Positions 34,401 to 42,940 of a stretch of DNA of 54,322 bases are shown piece by piece (within the stretch, counting starts at the first letter, position 1; every line of letters starts with the position of its first letter). Source of the DNA: SVEL01 sp964573715 (lineage in GTDB: Bacteria; Bacillota; Clostridia; Lachnospirales; Lachnospiraceae); NCBI GenBank assembly GCA_964573715.1, contig CAZNKR010000007.1, forward strand, positions 1 to 54,322, in the 5' to 3' direction. The translations under genes and the position numbers were made by a program. The notes beneath the pieces are model-generated. The model was not told the DNA's origin. It saw nothing but the letters and a program-made list of their open reading frames with translations, and made no database searches.

Positions 34401-35767
34401 CTGCACGTATAAGAATTCGTTCACTTATTTCTGCCCTTAAAGTTAGGGATAAGAAGAAGTCTTGCAGAACAATTCTTCCTTCAAGTATCAATAAAGTTGA
34501 GTTCACTAAGGAAATGAGAGATAACCATTACACTCTCCTTACACCTCAGATGTCCCCAATTCATTTTGAACTACTTGAACCTGCTCTTAGATCTCAAGGA
34601 CTTAACGTAAAGATATTACAGCAAGATACCACCGATCCTAACTATAAGGCTAAATGTAAGTCGGCAGTTGATATTGGTCTTAAATATGTTAATAACGATG
34701 CCTGCTACCCTTCTTTAATAGTTGTTGGTATGATGATGGAAGCATTACTTTCAGGTGAATATGATCTAAACAAAACGGCTGTTGTAATGACACAAACAGG
34801 TGGTGGCTGTAGAGCTTCAAACTACGTTGGATTTATTAGACGTGCACTTGAAAAAGCTGGTATGTCTCAAATCCCTGTTATCTCATTAAGTGTACAAGGT
34901 CTTGAACACAACTCAGGCTTTAAAATCACACCAAAGCTTGCCATAAAAGGTATGCAGGCTCTTATCTATGGTGATGCTTTTATGAGAGTTCTCTACCGTA
35001 TGAGACCTTATGAGTTAGAAAAAGGATCTGCAGATGCGCTTCATAAAAAATGGGTTGAAATATGTGTTGCTTCTCTTCAAAAGAAGGGCAATGGTTTTGG
35101 GGAATTTAAAAAGAACTTACGAGGAATTATCAGAGACTTTGACGCACTCCCTATAGATGAAAATTTAAAGAAACCAAAAGTTGGTATTGTTGGTGAAATT
35201 CTTGTTAAGTTTTTACCTTCAGCAAATAATTATTTAGTTGAACTTTTAGAGGCAGAAGGTGCCGAGGCAGTTATGCCTGACCTACTAGATTTCTTCCTCT
35301 ATTGCTTCTACAATTCAAACTTTAAGGCTGAATACCTAGGTATGTCTAAACGCACTGCAAGACTTAGCAATCTTGGAATAAAGGTACTTGAATACCTTAG
35401 AAAGCCTATAACTAAGGAATGTAAAAACAGTAAGCATTTTAGTGCTCCTGCTGACATTAGAGAATTGGCCAAAATGGCATCTGATATTGTTTCTATTGGT
35501 AATCAAACAGGTGAAGGTTGGTTTTTAACTGGTGAAATGCTTGAATTACTCCATAATGATGTTCCAAACATTGTTTGTGCACAGCCATTTGGATGTCTAC
35601 CAAATCATGTAGTTGGAAAAGGTGTTATTAAAGAATTACGTTTAGAGCATCCTGATGCAAATATTGTTGCTGTTGATTATGATCCAGGTGCATCAGAGGT
35701 AAACCAGCTAAATCGTATTAAACTTATGCTTGCTACTGCTAACAAGCAAATTGAAGAAAAAAAATAA
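31496..35767 (+). CDS. Fused 2-hydroxyacyl-CoA dehydratase activase-type protein (BcrAD/BadFG + DUF2229)
   Basis: 1423 residues and one of the few plus-strand genes. Two ASKHA-type ATPase domains lie in tandem: LGIDIGSTTVKIAILD with CAGGTGSFIDQMASLL (residues 5-270), and LGIDAGSTTTKVALVS with SSGCGSFIETFAKSL (about 320-590). Glycine-framed cysteines suited to a bridging iron-sulfur cluster are present. Then come CKGCTNSCLLTI and a long DUF2229 region ending in GCLPNHVVGKGVIKEL, related to the dehydratase components. Such proteins are widespread in Clostridia; they resemble activators of radical 2-hydroxyacyl-CoA dehydratases, but no dehydratase or CoA-transferase genes are near and the reaction is unknown. 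It is monocistronic with its own promoter and terminator. Confidence 0.9.
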   Translation: MSNSYRLGIDIGSTTVKIAILDNNNKIVFSDYERHYANIQETLASLLKKARDQFGENVDLRCSITGSGGLTLSKHLDIPFTQEVVAVSTALNDYAPQTDVAIELGGEDAKIIYFTNGIDQRMNGICAGGTGSFIDQMASLLQTDASGLNDYAKNYQAIYPIAARCGVFAKTDIQPLINEGATKEDLSASIFQAVVNQTISGLACGKPIRGNVAFLGGPLHFLPELKNTFIRTLNLSDDAVIAPAHSHLFAATGSALSVKGDESISIEELITKLSTGIKMEFEVKRMNPLFATQDDYNEFIDRHNEHCVRTAELSTYKGECFLGIDAGSTTTKVALVSSDGALLYSFYSSNNGSPLATSIKSIKEIYSLIPKEAKIVYSCSTGYGEQLIKAALMLDEGEVETVAHYYAAAFFEPDVDCILDIGGQDMKCIRIKNNTVDSVQLNEACSSGCGSFIETFAKSLNYSVQDFAKAALYAKNPIDLGTRCTVFMNSNVKQAQKEGATVEDISAGLAYSVIKNALFKVIKLTDAKDLGKKVVVQGGTFYNDAVLRSFETIAGCNAVRPDISGIMGAFGAALVARERYEGKTTTMLSIDDINALTFSTSMARCKGCTNSCLLTINKFSGGRQFITGNRCERGIGKTKNANNVPNLFEYKNKRIFGYESLTEDKAQRGTVGIPRVLNMYENYPFWATFFKELGYRVVLSPISTRKIYELGIESIPSESECYPAKLAHGHISWLIKNNIKFIFYPCIPYERNETPDANNHFNCPIVTSYAENIKNNVEELKSDDIKFMNPFMAFTNEDVLTKRLVEIFTGELNIPSDEVYAAAHKGWSEMEASKLDIMKKGEETIEYLNKTGKRGIVLAGRPYHIDPEINHGIPELINSYDIAVLTEDSVSHLADVERPLIVMDQWMYHSRLYRAANYIKTTENLDLIQLNSFGCGLDAVTTDCVNDILSKSGKIYTVLKIDEVNNLGAARIRIRSLISALKVRDKKKSCRTILPSSINKVEFTKEMRDNHYTLLTPQMSPIHFELLEPALRSQGLNVKILQQDTTDPNYKAKCKSAVDIGLKYVNNDACYPSLIVVGMMMEALLSGEYDLNKTAVVMTQTGGGCRASNYVGFIRRALEKAGMSQIPVISLSVQGLEHNSGFKITPKLAIKGMQALIYGDAFMRVLYRMRPYELEKGSADALHKKWVEICVASLQKKGNGFGEFKKNLRGIIRDFDALPIDENLKKPKVGIVGEILVKFLPSANNYLVELLEAEGAEAVMPDLLDFFLYCFYNSNFKAEYLGMSKRTARLSNLGIKVLEYLRKPITKECKNSKHFSAPADIRELAKMASDIVSIGNQTGEGWFLTGEMLELLHNDVPNIVCAQPFGCLPNHVVGKGVIKELRLEHPDANIVAVDYDPGASEVNQLNRIKLMLATANKQIEEKK

Positions 35768-35781
35768 AACCAAATATTAAT

Positions 35782-35841
35782 ATTTGAATTAACCTTTGTT
35801 TTAGCATTTGAATTAACATTTAAATTAACATTTAAATTATT
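35782..35841. repeat. AT-rich 12-bp repeats after the activase gene
   Basis: The unit ATTTRAATTAAC occurs at 35782-35793, 35806-35817 and 35818-35829, with a degenerate fourth at 35830-35841. It is non-coding and of unknown meaning. Confidence 0.6.
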
Positions 35842-35889
35842 TTTTCAATAACTTTAGTAGTTAAAATTTAATATATTAATTATTTTTTG

Positions 35890-35951
35890 AACTGACCTTT
35901 CTATGTTAGAACAGATAACTAATGTAGAAGGGTCAGTTTCTATTTTCTTTC
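35890..35951 (+). terminator. Intrinsic terminator of the activase gene
   Basis: A long near-perfect hairpin pairs AACTGACCTTTCTA with TAGAAGGGTCAGTT and inner TTAG with CTAA; a T-rich run (TTCTATTTTCTTT) follows on the plus strand. Confidence 0.75.
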
Positions 35952-36031
35952 CACTTATCTACAGTTAGTGTACAAAGTCCACCTTTGGTTTTATGATTTT
36001 TAATATACTATCAAAGCTTGGAGGTGAAAAA

Positions 36032-36316
36032 ATGCTAAACTTTGGTGAACGACTTTACGAACTAAGAAAAAGAGATAAAATGACGCAAGATATTCTTGCT
36101 GTTAGACTAGGAGTTTCAAAATCCATGATAAGTGCTTATGAAAAAGGAAGCCGTTATCCTTCATATCCTATTCTTGTTAAAATAGCCTCAGAATTTAAAG
36201 TGTCAACAGATTACTTATTGGGCTTAGAAACACATAAAAATGCTGATTTATCCGGATTAACGCAACAACAGCAATACGCAATATTCTCACTAATTAAATC
36301 AATGAGACACAATTAA
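36032..36316 (+). CDS. XRE-family helix-turn-helix regulator
   Basis: 94 residues. The HTH_3 domain covers residues 1-62: GERLYELRKRDKMTQDILAV, then RLGVSKSMISAYEKGSRYPS with the recognition helix, then KVSTDYLLG. The remaining 30 residues are a short helix with no partner domain. I start at ATG 36032, which has GGAGGTGA upstream; the longer frame lacks a site. It is a small phage-repressor-like regulator with no obvious target in the window. It stands between the activase and a bidirectional terminator. Confidence 0.88.
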   Translation: MLNFGERLYELRKRDKMTQDILAVRLGVSKSMISAYEKGSRYPSYPILVKIASEFKVSTDYLLGLETHKNADLSGLTQQQQYAIFSLIKSMRHN

Positions 36317-36357
36317 AAAAGCAAATTCCTCTATTCTGGGGCATTTGCTTTTTTTTC
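36315..36357. terminator. Bidirectional terminator between the XRE gene and ung
   Basis: AAAAAGCAAAT pairs with the ATTTGCTTTTT end, with an A run on one side and a T run on the other, between convergent genes. It serves both the plus-strand XRE gene and the minus-strand ung. Confidence 0.85.
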
Positions 36358-37031
36358 TATATATTCTCAATTTGCCAATCAATAGGTTCTAATCCATTTT
36401 CTTTAAGAAAATCATTTGCCATACTAAAATGATGACATCCAAAAAATCCTCTATAAGCTGATAACGGACTTGGATGAGGTGCTTTTAGAAGCAAATGTTT
36501 AGGATTGTCTACCACAGAAGCTTTCTTTAATGCCGGATTACCCCACAACAAATATACAATTGGCCTATCCTGCTCATTTAGTATTCTAATAACTGCATCA
36601 GTGAATTTTTCCCAACCATAGCCCTTGTGAGAATTGGCTTCATGGGCTCTCACCGTAAGAACGGAGTTTAACATCAACACTCCTTGCTTTGCCCATTTAA
36701 CCAAATACCCATTATTAGGTATATAACAACCCATATCTTCATTAAGCTCTTTATATATATTTACAAGAGATGGCGGAACATCAATACCAGGTTTAACTGA
36801 AAAGCACAAACCATGGGCTTGATTAATATTATGATATGGATCTTGACCTATAATCACAACCTTAACCTTAGATAACGGAGTTAGATCAAACGCACTAAAA
36901 ACATCCTCTTTTGGAGGAAAAATTTGATAATGACTATATTCTTCTAAAACCTTACTATATAGTTCTTTATAATAATTCTTGGAAAATTCTGGCGATATTG
37001 GTGATAGCCAGTCATTAGTTATAGCTGCCAT
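36357..37031 (-). CDS. ung: Uracil-DNA glycosylase
   Basis: 224 residues, family 1 UDG. It cuts uracil out of DNA. The catalytic motif is VVIIGQDPYHNINQAHGLCF with the water-activating Asp, and the second motif is HPSPLSAYRGFFGCHHF with the DNA-intercalation loop. PIVYLLWGNPA is also typical. It starts six bases after the hisF stop, so it is the last gene of the his-containing operon. Length is normal. Confidence 0.97.
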   Translation of the reverse strand: MAAITNDWLSPISPEFSKNYYKELYSKVLEEYSHYQIFPPKEDVFSAFDLTPLSKVKVVIIGQDPYHNINQAHGLCFSVKPGIDVPPSLVNIYKELNEDMGCYIPNNGYLVKWAKQGVLMLNSVLTVRAHEANSHKGYGWEKFTDAVIRILNEQDRPIVYLLWGNPALKKASVVDNPKHLLLKAPHPSPLSAYRGFFGCHHFSMANDFLKENGLEPIDWQIENI

Positions 37032-37037
37032 AATAAA

Positions 37038-37799
37038 TTATAACCTTACCGCAACGCCTTCATTATGAAGATATTGCTTTAATTCTTTGATTTCTAATTC
37101 TTTGTAGTGAAAAAGGGACGCTGCTAAAGCTGCATCTGCTTTACCTTTCGTTAATGCTTCCAAAAAATGTTCTTTTGTTCCAGCACCACCGGATGCTATA
37201 ACTGGAATATTAACTAATTCTGAAATTCTTCTTGTTAGTTCGATATCATAACCAGTCTTTGTTCCGTCGCAATCCATACTAGTTAATAAAATCTCACCAG
37301 CGCCAAGCTTGTACACAGTATTTGCCCATTCTAGAGCATCTATACCAGTATCTAATCTTCCGCCATTTTTAAAAATATTCCATCCACTTCCATCAGGTCT
37401 TCGTTTTGCATCAATAGCTACAACAACACATTGACTGCCAAACTTGTCTGCTGCTCTACCTACTAAGGAAGGATCATTTATGGCTGCTGAATTAACAGCA
37501 ACCTTATCAGCTCCCTCTCTAAGAATTTCTTTAAAATCATCAACTGTACGTATTCCACCACCAACTGTAAAAGGAATGAATACACTTTCAGCAACAGCTC
37601 TAACCATATCAACGACTGTTTTTCTTTGATCAGAAGATGCTGTAATATCAAGAAATACAACCTCATCTGCTCCAGCAGCATCATAAGCTTTGGCAACTGC
37701 TACAGGATCTCCCGCATCCTTTAGGTTAACAAAATTAATACCTTTAACCACTCGATTATTATTTACATCCAAACATGGAATAATTCTTTTAGTATGCAT
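37038..37799 (-). CDS. hisF: HisF, imidazole glycerol phosphate synthase cyclase subunit
   Basis: 253 residues, a TIM barrel. With HisH it makes imidazole glycerol phosphate and AICAR from PRFAR. IIPCLDVNNNRVVKGINFVN carries the catalytic Asp near the start, and the second catalytic Asp lies in TSMDCDGTKTGYDIEL; phosphate-binding loops are TVGGGIRT and IASGGAGTKEHF. It follows hisH by 11 bases. The other his genes are not in this window, so the pathway is split in this genome. Confidence 0.97.
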   Translation of the reverse strand: MHTKRIIPCLDVNNNRVVKGINFVNLKDAGDPVAVAKAYDAAGADEVVFLDITASSDQRKTVVDMVRAVAESVFIPFTVGGGIRTVDDFKEILREGADKVAVNSAAINDPSLVGRAADKFGSQCVVVAIDAKRRPDGSGWNIFKNGGRLDTGIDALEWANTVYKLGAGEILLTSMDCDGTKTGYDIELTRRISELVNIPVIASGGAGTKEHFLEALTKGKADAALAASLFHYKELEIKELKQYLHNEGVAVRL

Positions 37800-37810
37800 T
37801 GTTCATCCTC

Positions 37811-38416
37811 CTATAGTTTTGCAAAATTAGATAATATCTTAAGACCTATAGTTCCACTTTTTTCTGGATGGAACTGACACGCAAAAATATTACCTTGTTC
37901 AACAGAAGCATGAATTAATGTACCATAATCTGTTGTTGCTTTAACAATTAAAGGATCCTTTGCTTCTAAATAATAGGAATGTACAAAATAAACATATGAA
38001 TCTTTGTCTATACCGTTAAAAAGTCGACCATTATTTATAAGGTCAAGAGAATTCCAACCAATATGAGGAATCTTTAGATTTGGAGCATCCGGAATACGAA
38101 CTATCTTTCCATCTAGGATTCCAAGTCCAGGCACTCCCTTTGTTTCTTCACTATCTTTAAATAATAACTGAAGTCCAAGACAAATACCAAGAAAAGGAAT
38201 TTGTTTATCACATACTTCATTAATGGTTTTAACTAAATCGTACCTATGTAATTTCTCCATAGCATCACCGAAGCTTCCAACTCCAGGAAGAATAACTTTG
38301 TCGGCATTTAATATTTCTTCTCTATCTCTAGAAATAATAGTCTCTTCACCAAGAAAATTCAGGGCCTTTTCTACGCTTTTTAGGTTTCCAGCATCATAAT
38401 CAATTATTGCTATCAT
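37811..38416 (-). CDS. hisH: HisH, imidazole glycerol phosphate synthase glutaminase subunit
   Basis: 201 residues, a class I glutamine amidotransferase. The nucleophile lies in FLGICLGLQLLF; the His-Glu pair is in ACQFHPEKSGTIG. IAIIDYDAGNLKSVEKAL is the usual N-terminus. It supplies ammonia to HisF, encoded next. Its start overlaps the last 17 bases of the acidic membrane protein gene, suggesting coupling, and GAGGAA lies just upstream of the ATG. Confidence 0.97.
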   Translation of the reverse strand: MIAIIDYDAGNLKSVEKALNFLGEETIISRDREEILNADKVILPGVGSFGDAMEKLHRYDLVKTINEVCDKQIPFLGICLGLQLLFKDSEETKGVPGLGILDGKIVRIPDAPNLKIPHIGWNSLDLINNGRLFNGIDKDSYVYFVHSYYLEAKDPLIVKATTDYGTLIHASVEQGNIFACQFHPEKSGTIGLKILSNFAKL

Positions 38417-40259
38417 TTGGTTGTTCCTCCGTATTGTTGTTTTCTCTAGCCGCTTTTGCTAAGACCCTCACCTTATAAGCATAATCAACTCTATCTTCAA
38501 TCAAACTAAGCTCTCTAGCTTCGCTTTCGGATAATCCATAGGTATTTTCTAGTTCATAATCTATCCAGCTTAAAACCTCTGTCATTTCATCATAACAATC
38601 ATAATTTCTACCAATATTTTGATATTTGTCATAGCATGAAACACCTTTTATTAATTCATCAAGACCATGTTCATAATTATTTAGCTTTGCCAAAGCAATC
38701 CCTTGCTCATAATGATGCATAACAAACATTATTGTTTGAACCTGATTGTAAAAGGCCATATCACTCTCTTTTAGATTCATACCAGACAATTCATCATATG
38801 CTTTATTATAGTCTTTATTAACATAATGAGCTGTAGCTTTTTGCATTTGATTATTATAGTAATACAGTTTGCCACCAAAAATAAGAAAAACTGATAGTAA
38901 TACAATAAATGATAATGAAAAAATCAGGAAAGCTCTTGGTATAGGAATAATAACATCTGGTTTTTTAGGCTTTTTAACTTTTATCTTTTTAGTCTTCTTT
39001 TCCTTTTTTACCTTTGGCTTTTTTTCTTTCTTTTTCTTTTCTTTTTTCTTTTTCTTATCGTCTTCCTTTTCTTCATCGTCAAGAAGTTCTTCTTCGTCTA
39101 TCTCTCCATTATCCATTTTACGGATAAGTTCTTCATTTTCATCAAGAGTCTTTTCTTCCTCACCAAATCCCATATCATCAAGAGATATGCCAAAACCCAA
39201 GGTATCTTCAGTTGTAGCAAAATTATCATTTAAAGCTAAATCATCTAATGCTGCATCCTCATTGCCTAAATAACCATCTGTGGTTACATCCACACCTGAT
39301 TCATCGATTCTTGATAAGCCGTCTACATCAGTTTCTGAGATATTAGCCTTGTCATCATTTAAAGAATCATCATTCTTTTTTTTCTTTTTAAATAGGCTTC
39401 TTTTTGGCTTTTTAGCCTTTTTTCCCTTTTCTTTAGATTCATCATCTGACGCACCTAAAATTTCCATCAATCCATTGATATCCTCTTCTGGAGAGCTGGC
39501 ATCTGTTTCACTAAGTGCATCTGCCACTGCATCCGCAACATTCGTAGAATCTGAATCCCCAATATCAAAATCCGAAATTCCTAATTCATCCCCAAAAGAA
39601 TCAATATCATCAATATTCAAACTATCTGAAGCATTATTTATATCTAAATCATCACTTATACCTGAAGNNNNNNNNNNNNNNNNNNNNNNNNNNNNNNNNN
39701 NNNNNNNNNNNNNNNNNNNNNNNNNNNNNNNNNNNNNNNNNNNNNNNNNNNNNNNNNNNNNNNNNNNATTTAATTCATCTATTGAATTCAATGCATTCAT
39801 TTGGTGGACATCATCAGATAAGTTTAAATCATCTATAGAATTAACCTTGTCAACTGAGTTTGGATTATCCTTTGATTCAGTATCATACAGTGGAATGTCT
39901 TCTATTTCGGAATTAGCAATTTGTTGTGATAAATCCTTCTTGCTATTTTTCTTTTTATTTCCAAAAAGTTTCTTTTTCTTTTTTTGTGGAGAAATATCTA
40001 CTTCATCTATACTTTTTGGTTCTTCACTTTCATCTATAGGATTAGACGAATCAGATGACATAAACATATCGTTTTCAAATTCATTTAGAAAATTATCTTC
40101 ATCCTCATGGGTTTTTAAGTCATTTTCAATGGATTTTACGAAATCATCATCTAGCTCACCATCAAATAAGTTTGATGAATCTTTACCTTGACTTGAGGTA
40201 ACTGACTTAAGCAAGCTGTCTAAGTAATCCTCATCAGATATATTTTTATTATCTGCCAT
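38400..40259 (-). CDS. Large acidic membrane protein with TPR-like outer domain (contains scaffold gap)
   Basis: About 619 residues as assembled, with 100 N in the middle, so the true length is unknown. The N-terminal 360 residues are very acidic and low in complexity (SIDDLNLSDD and SIDELN type repeats) with two basic patches (PQKKKKKLFGNKKKNSKKD). A strongly basic stretch (KKKKKEKKKKEKKPKVKKE) precedes one membrane helix (FLIFSLSFIVLLSVFLIFGG) at about 450. The last 150 residues look like TPR-type helices (HYVNKDYNKAYDELSGMNLK). It lacks a signal peptide, so the N-terminus is cytoplasmic. I do not know its role. It is co-transcribed with hisH. AGGAGG precedes the ATG. Confidence 0.7.
   Translation of the reverse strand: MADNKNISDEDYLDSLLKSVTSSQGKDSSNLFDGELDDDFVKSIENDLKTHEDEDNFLNEFENDMFMSSDSSNPIDESEEPKSIDEVDISPQKKKKKLFGNKKKNSKKDLSQQIANSEIEDIPLYDTESKDNPNSVDKVNSIDDLNLSDDVHQMNALNSIDELNXXXXXXXXXXXXXXXXXXXXXXXXXXXXXXXXXXSGISDDLDINNASDSLNIDDIDSFGDELGISDFDIGDSDSTNVADAVADALSETDASSPEEDINGLMEILGASDDESKEKGKKAKKPKRSLFKKKKKNDDSLNDDKANISETDVDGLSRIDESGVDVTTDGYLGNEDAALDDLALNDNFATTEDTLGFGISLDDMGFGEEEKTLDENEELIRKMDNGEIDEEELLDDEEKEDDKKKKKEKKKKEKKPKVKKEKKTKKIKVKKPKKPDVIIPIPRAFLIFSLSFIVLLSVFLIFGGKLYYYNNQMQKATAHYVNKDYNKAYDELSGMNLKESDMAFYNQVQTIMFVMHHYEQGIALAKLNNYEHGLDELIKGVSCYDKYQNIGRNYDCYDEMTEVLSWIDYELENTYGLSESEARELSLIEDRVDYAYKVRVLAKAARENNNTEEQPNDSNN
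39668..39767. other. Scaffold gap of 100 N in the acidic repeat region
   Basis: Unlike the first gap, the flanks do not duplicate each other. The gap falls in repetitive sequence (repeats of SIDxLN type), so reads probably failed to span it. The frame is kept across 100 N only by chance, and the real length is unknown. Confidence 0.85.
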
Positions 40260-40274
40260 GTCTAATCCTCCTTT

Positions 40275-41105
40275 CTATTGTACTAATTCATTAATAAACT
40301 CGCTACCACTCATAGAAAATGTAGTAGCTGAATCTGCTATTTCTGGTGTAAGCATTGCAAGCTTTTCATTAACTCGTATTAAGAGTGACTTGTTGTTAAT
40401 CATATTTATTTTTTCAAATGGCCATCTAATAACGGTAGGTGTATCAAAACTAACATTTAGTTCTAATAAAACAAGCTTTTTATTTACTGTTCCAGAAAGC
40501 CATTTCTGATAATATTCCCATCGTTCAATATAGCCCTCTTCTGAATAGCTAACACCTGTTATTTGATTTATTTCCATTGTAGCTTCACATTTGTCACAAA
40601 AAGGAATAAACTGCATAATATACTGTTTATCAAACACATCATCATTTCCAAAGGAAGCTAGCTTTTTGTATAATTTCGTAAGTGTCTCTGTTGAATCAAA
40701 TACGTCCTTTCTACAACCAACATGGCATTCCATCTTAAAAATAGTGCCACAAGGAGTAACGATTCTTTCAGAATTAATATTTGAAAATCTAACTATATCT
40801 AACATACAGGTAGATACAAAGAAAACATTCTTTCCTTCAAGAAAACCAGATAATTTGTTAATGTTTTCAAGAATAGGTGTAATAATCGGATTACTATTTG
40901 ATGAAAGCTCATGAAAATATATTGCATATTCACACCAAGCACTTTCTTGTTCTCCTAGTGAATCAATTTCATCCTTATATCTTTTATATATTGGGTTGTA
41001 AGCAATAACGTCTAAAAGTTTTGGCTCAAACTCTTTTCCTAAACCTACAAGTACCATATCTGCGTCGTATATTTTCTCTTTACATTCATTTACGGATAAT
41101 TTCAT
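40275..41105 (-). CDS. Divergent SIR2-like protein
   Basis: 276 residues. The order of segments follows a sirtuin: a Rossmann-like start (YDADMVLVGLGKEFEP), NVFFVSTCMLDIVRF in the place of the TNvD substrate loop, then a zinc module (ECHVGC and FCDKCEA), and ELNVSFDTPTVIRWPFEKIN near the end, much like the C-terminus of NAD-dependent deacylases. The usual GAGxS and the catalytic His motif are altered or absent, so deacylase activity is doubtful; NAD or ADP-ribose binding is possible. It precedes the acidic membrane protein by 15 bases. Confidence 0.65.
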   Translation of the reverse strand: MKLSVNECKEKIYDADMVLVGLGKEFEPKLLDVIAYNPIYKRYKDEIDSLGEQESAWCEYAIYFHELSSNSNPIITPILENINKLSGFLEGKNVFFVSTCMLDIVRFSNINSERIVTPCGTIFKMECHVGCRKDVFDSTETLTKLYKKLASFGNDDVFDKQYIMQFIPFCDKCEATMEINQITGVSYSEEGYIERWEYYQKWLSGTVNKKLVLLELNVSFDTPTVIRWPFEKINMINNKSLLIRVNEKLAMLTPEIADSATTFSMSGSEFINELVQ

Positions 41106-41173
41106 TGTTGCTCCATTCTTATTACATAATTATAGCAAAAAATGATATAACAACATTTTTTGCTATAAATATA

Positions 41174-42076
41174 TTATCGTGTTAATAATTCATCAATAAT
41201 CTTAACTAAATTACCAATCTCTGGTTTTGAAAGCTGAGCATCTGCTCCAAGTGCAATACCCTTTGCTCTCATCTCGTCATTAACCAATGAGGAGAAAATA
41301 ATCAGTGGAATCTCTTTTAACTGTTCATCTGTTTTAACAAGCTTTGTAAGTCTGTGTCCATCCATAATTGGCATTTCAATATCAGTAATAATACATTTAA
41401 CCTTATCTAAAACATTGCCTGATTGTTTAAGTGCTGTTAACTTGTCCCAAGCCTCTTGACCATTTGCGGTTGAAATAACATTGGCATATCCAGCTTTTAC
41501 TAATGAATCTGTAATAAGCTTACCAAGCAATGGAGAGTCTTCTGAGATAAGAATCGGAGAATCATTTCTGCTTCTTGTTCCTAATCTATCAATTTCAGAA
41601 ACCTTTAGACCAGTTTCAGGGCTAATATCTGTAACAATCTTTTCAAAGTCCAAAATAATCATTAACTTATTATTTACTTTTATAATACCTGTAGCTACAC
41701 CAAAATCTTTAGTACTTAAGGTTGCATCTGGTTTAATGATATCTGCCCATGACACCCTATGAATACCCAAAACACTATGAACATGAAATGCAATGTTTAA
41801 TTTATTAAAATTTGTAATAATCATCATGTCTGATTGTTTAACAGGTGAAGGCTGCATTCCAAGCTGTTTTTCTAAATTAATAACTGTGATCATTGTATCA
41901 CGTGGCATAAATATACCTTCAATACTTGCATGTGCATTTGGAACAGGAGTTACAGGCATATAGCTAATAATTTCACGAACCTTTGCCACATTTATGCCGT
42001 AATGATTGTTTCCAATTGTAAATTCAAGGACCTCAAGCTCATTCGTACCATTTTCAAGTAAAATATTTGTCTCCAT
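41174..42076 (-). CDS. CheV chemotaxis coupling protein (CheW + receiver)
   Basis: 300 residues. Residues 10-150 are a CheW domain (LEVLEFTIGNNHYGINVAKV, MPVTPVPNAHASIEGIFMPR), which couples receptors to CheA. Residues 170-300 are a receiver domain with the phospho-accepting Asp in VKCIITDIEMPIMDG. CheV proteins take part in adaptation. The window has no other chemotaxis genes, and none of the flanking genes is related. It is probably monocistronic; the start follows AGGAGGC. Confidence 0.92.
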   Translation of the reverse strand: METNILLENGTNELEVLEFTIGNNHYGINVAKVREIISYMPVTPVPNAHASIEGIFMPRDTMITVINLEKQLGMQPSPVKQSDMMIITNFNKLNIAFHVHSVLGIHRVSWADIIKPDATLSTKDFGVATGIIKVNNKLMIILDFEKIVTDISPETGLKVSEIDRLGTRSRNDSPILISEDSPLLGKLITDSLVKAGYANVISTANGQEAWDKLTALKQSGNVLDKVKCIITDIEMPIMDGHRLTKLVKTDEQLKEIPLIIFSSLVNDEMRAKGIALGADAQLSKPEIGNLVKIIDELLTR

Positions 42077-42146
42077 AAAAAGCCTCCTAAGTATAGTATA
42101 CGAATAAATCTAATATAATTTTATCACAATAACCTTTGAAAATACA

Positions 42147-42857
42147 TTAGTTTTTGATAATAATCGTATCAGATAACTCTCCATTTGTAACATCCAACTT
42201 AATAGTTGAAATATTTGTTAAACTGCTAGAGCTTACTTCATAAATTAACACAAGCTCTTTTGATTCTCCAGCAGGTATATTTTCTTTGTATGTATTCATA
42301 GCATTGCCTAAAAAGGTAGTCTGACAATTTGATTTAACCTGCCCATTAAAAATACCCTTAAACTTAATGTTCTTGCTAGAAAAATCCGCCATAATATCAG
42401 ATTCAGTGGTGTTTTTAACTGTAAATCTTAGAATAATAAGATTTGATCCTTCTACAGCCTTTATCACAAAAGCAATATTTTCAGTCTCTGGATAAGATTT
42501 TGTAACTAGGAAATCTTTGAATTTTACGTCAATACCCGGCATACCTATAACCGAGTTCATATCAGAATTTACAGCAATGACTGTGGTCTCTTCTTCGCTA
42601 GTCCCTGAAGAAGGTTTTTGAGTCTGATTTGTTGTAATATTTTCTGATTCAGAATGCCAAGCAGTTGTTGTCTCTGTTTCGATTTCTGCATCCTTAAGCT
42701 TTAATATATAGTTATTGTCATGATTAATTACTGAATTAGAAGCATAGGCCACATAAAGTTCCTCTTCTTCTTCGGATAAATTTACACCATCACAACCATA
42801 TAAGCTGACTGATATGCAGGCGATAATACCAATCGCAATGTATTTTTTTATTTTCAT
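42147..42857 (-). CDS. Secreted lipoprotein with DUF4352-like domain
   Basis: About 236 residues. A lipobox signal sequence (YIAIGIIACISVSLYGCDG) predicts lipid attachment at the Cys. A Thr/Ser-rich linker follows (ETTTAW through GTSEEETTVIA), then a beta domain of about 120 residues (VIGMPGIDVKFKDFLVTKSY, LRFTVKNTTESDI, AGESKELVLIYEVS) like the DUF4352/Telokin-type immunoglobulin fold. Its function is unknown. The frame opens at GTG 42863; I choose ATG 42857 for its spacing from AGGT. It lies between CheV and a histidine kinase and could be the latter's accessory protein. Confidence 0.75.
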   Translation of the reverse strand: MKIKKYIAIGIIACISVSLYGCDGVNLSEEEEELYVAYASNSVINHDNNYILKLKDAEIETETTTAWHSESENITTNQTQKPSSGTSEEETTVIAVNSDMNSVIGMPGIDVKFKDFLVTKSYPETENIAFVIKAVEGSNLIILRFTVKNTTESDIMADFSSKNIKFKGIFNGQVKSNCQTTFLGNAMNTYKENIPAGESKELVLIYEVSSSSLTNISTIKLDVTNGELSDTIIIKN

Positions 42858-42940
42858 ATGCACATACCTGTTTTTCTATAAATAACTACTTAAATTCTAT
42901 CATTTATTTACTGTTTATTCAAGTTTGAATTTTCCGTTGT

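Noticed and set aside
36032..36316. XRE gene as part of a prophage or toxin-antitoxin pair
   Set aside because: No toxin, integrase or phage gene is adjacent; it is flanked by two terminators and stands alone.
39668..39767. Second N gap as another contig-overlap artefact
   Set aside because: The sequences on its two sides do not duplicate each other, so it is a true unknown stretch in repetitive coding sequence.
39280..40191. Long plus-strand open frames (also 38869-39273) opposite the acidic membrane protein
   Set aside because: They are antisense shadows of a low-complexity Asp/Glu/Lys/Ser gene; they have no ribosome sites and read as Ser/Phe-rich sequence.
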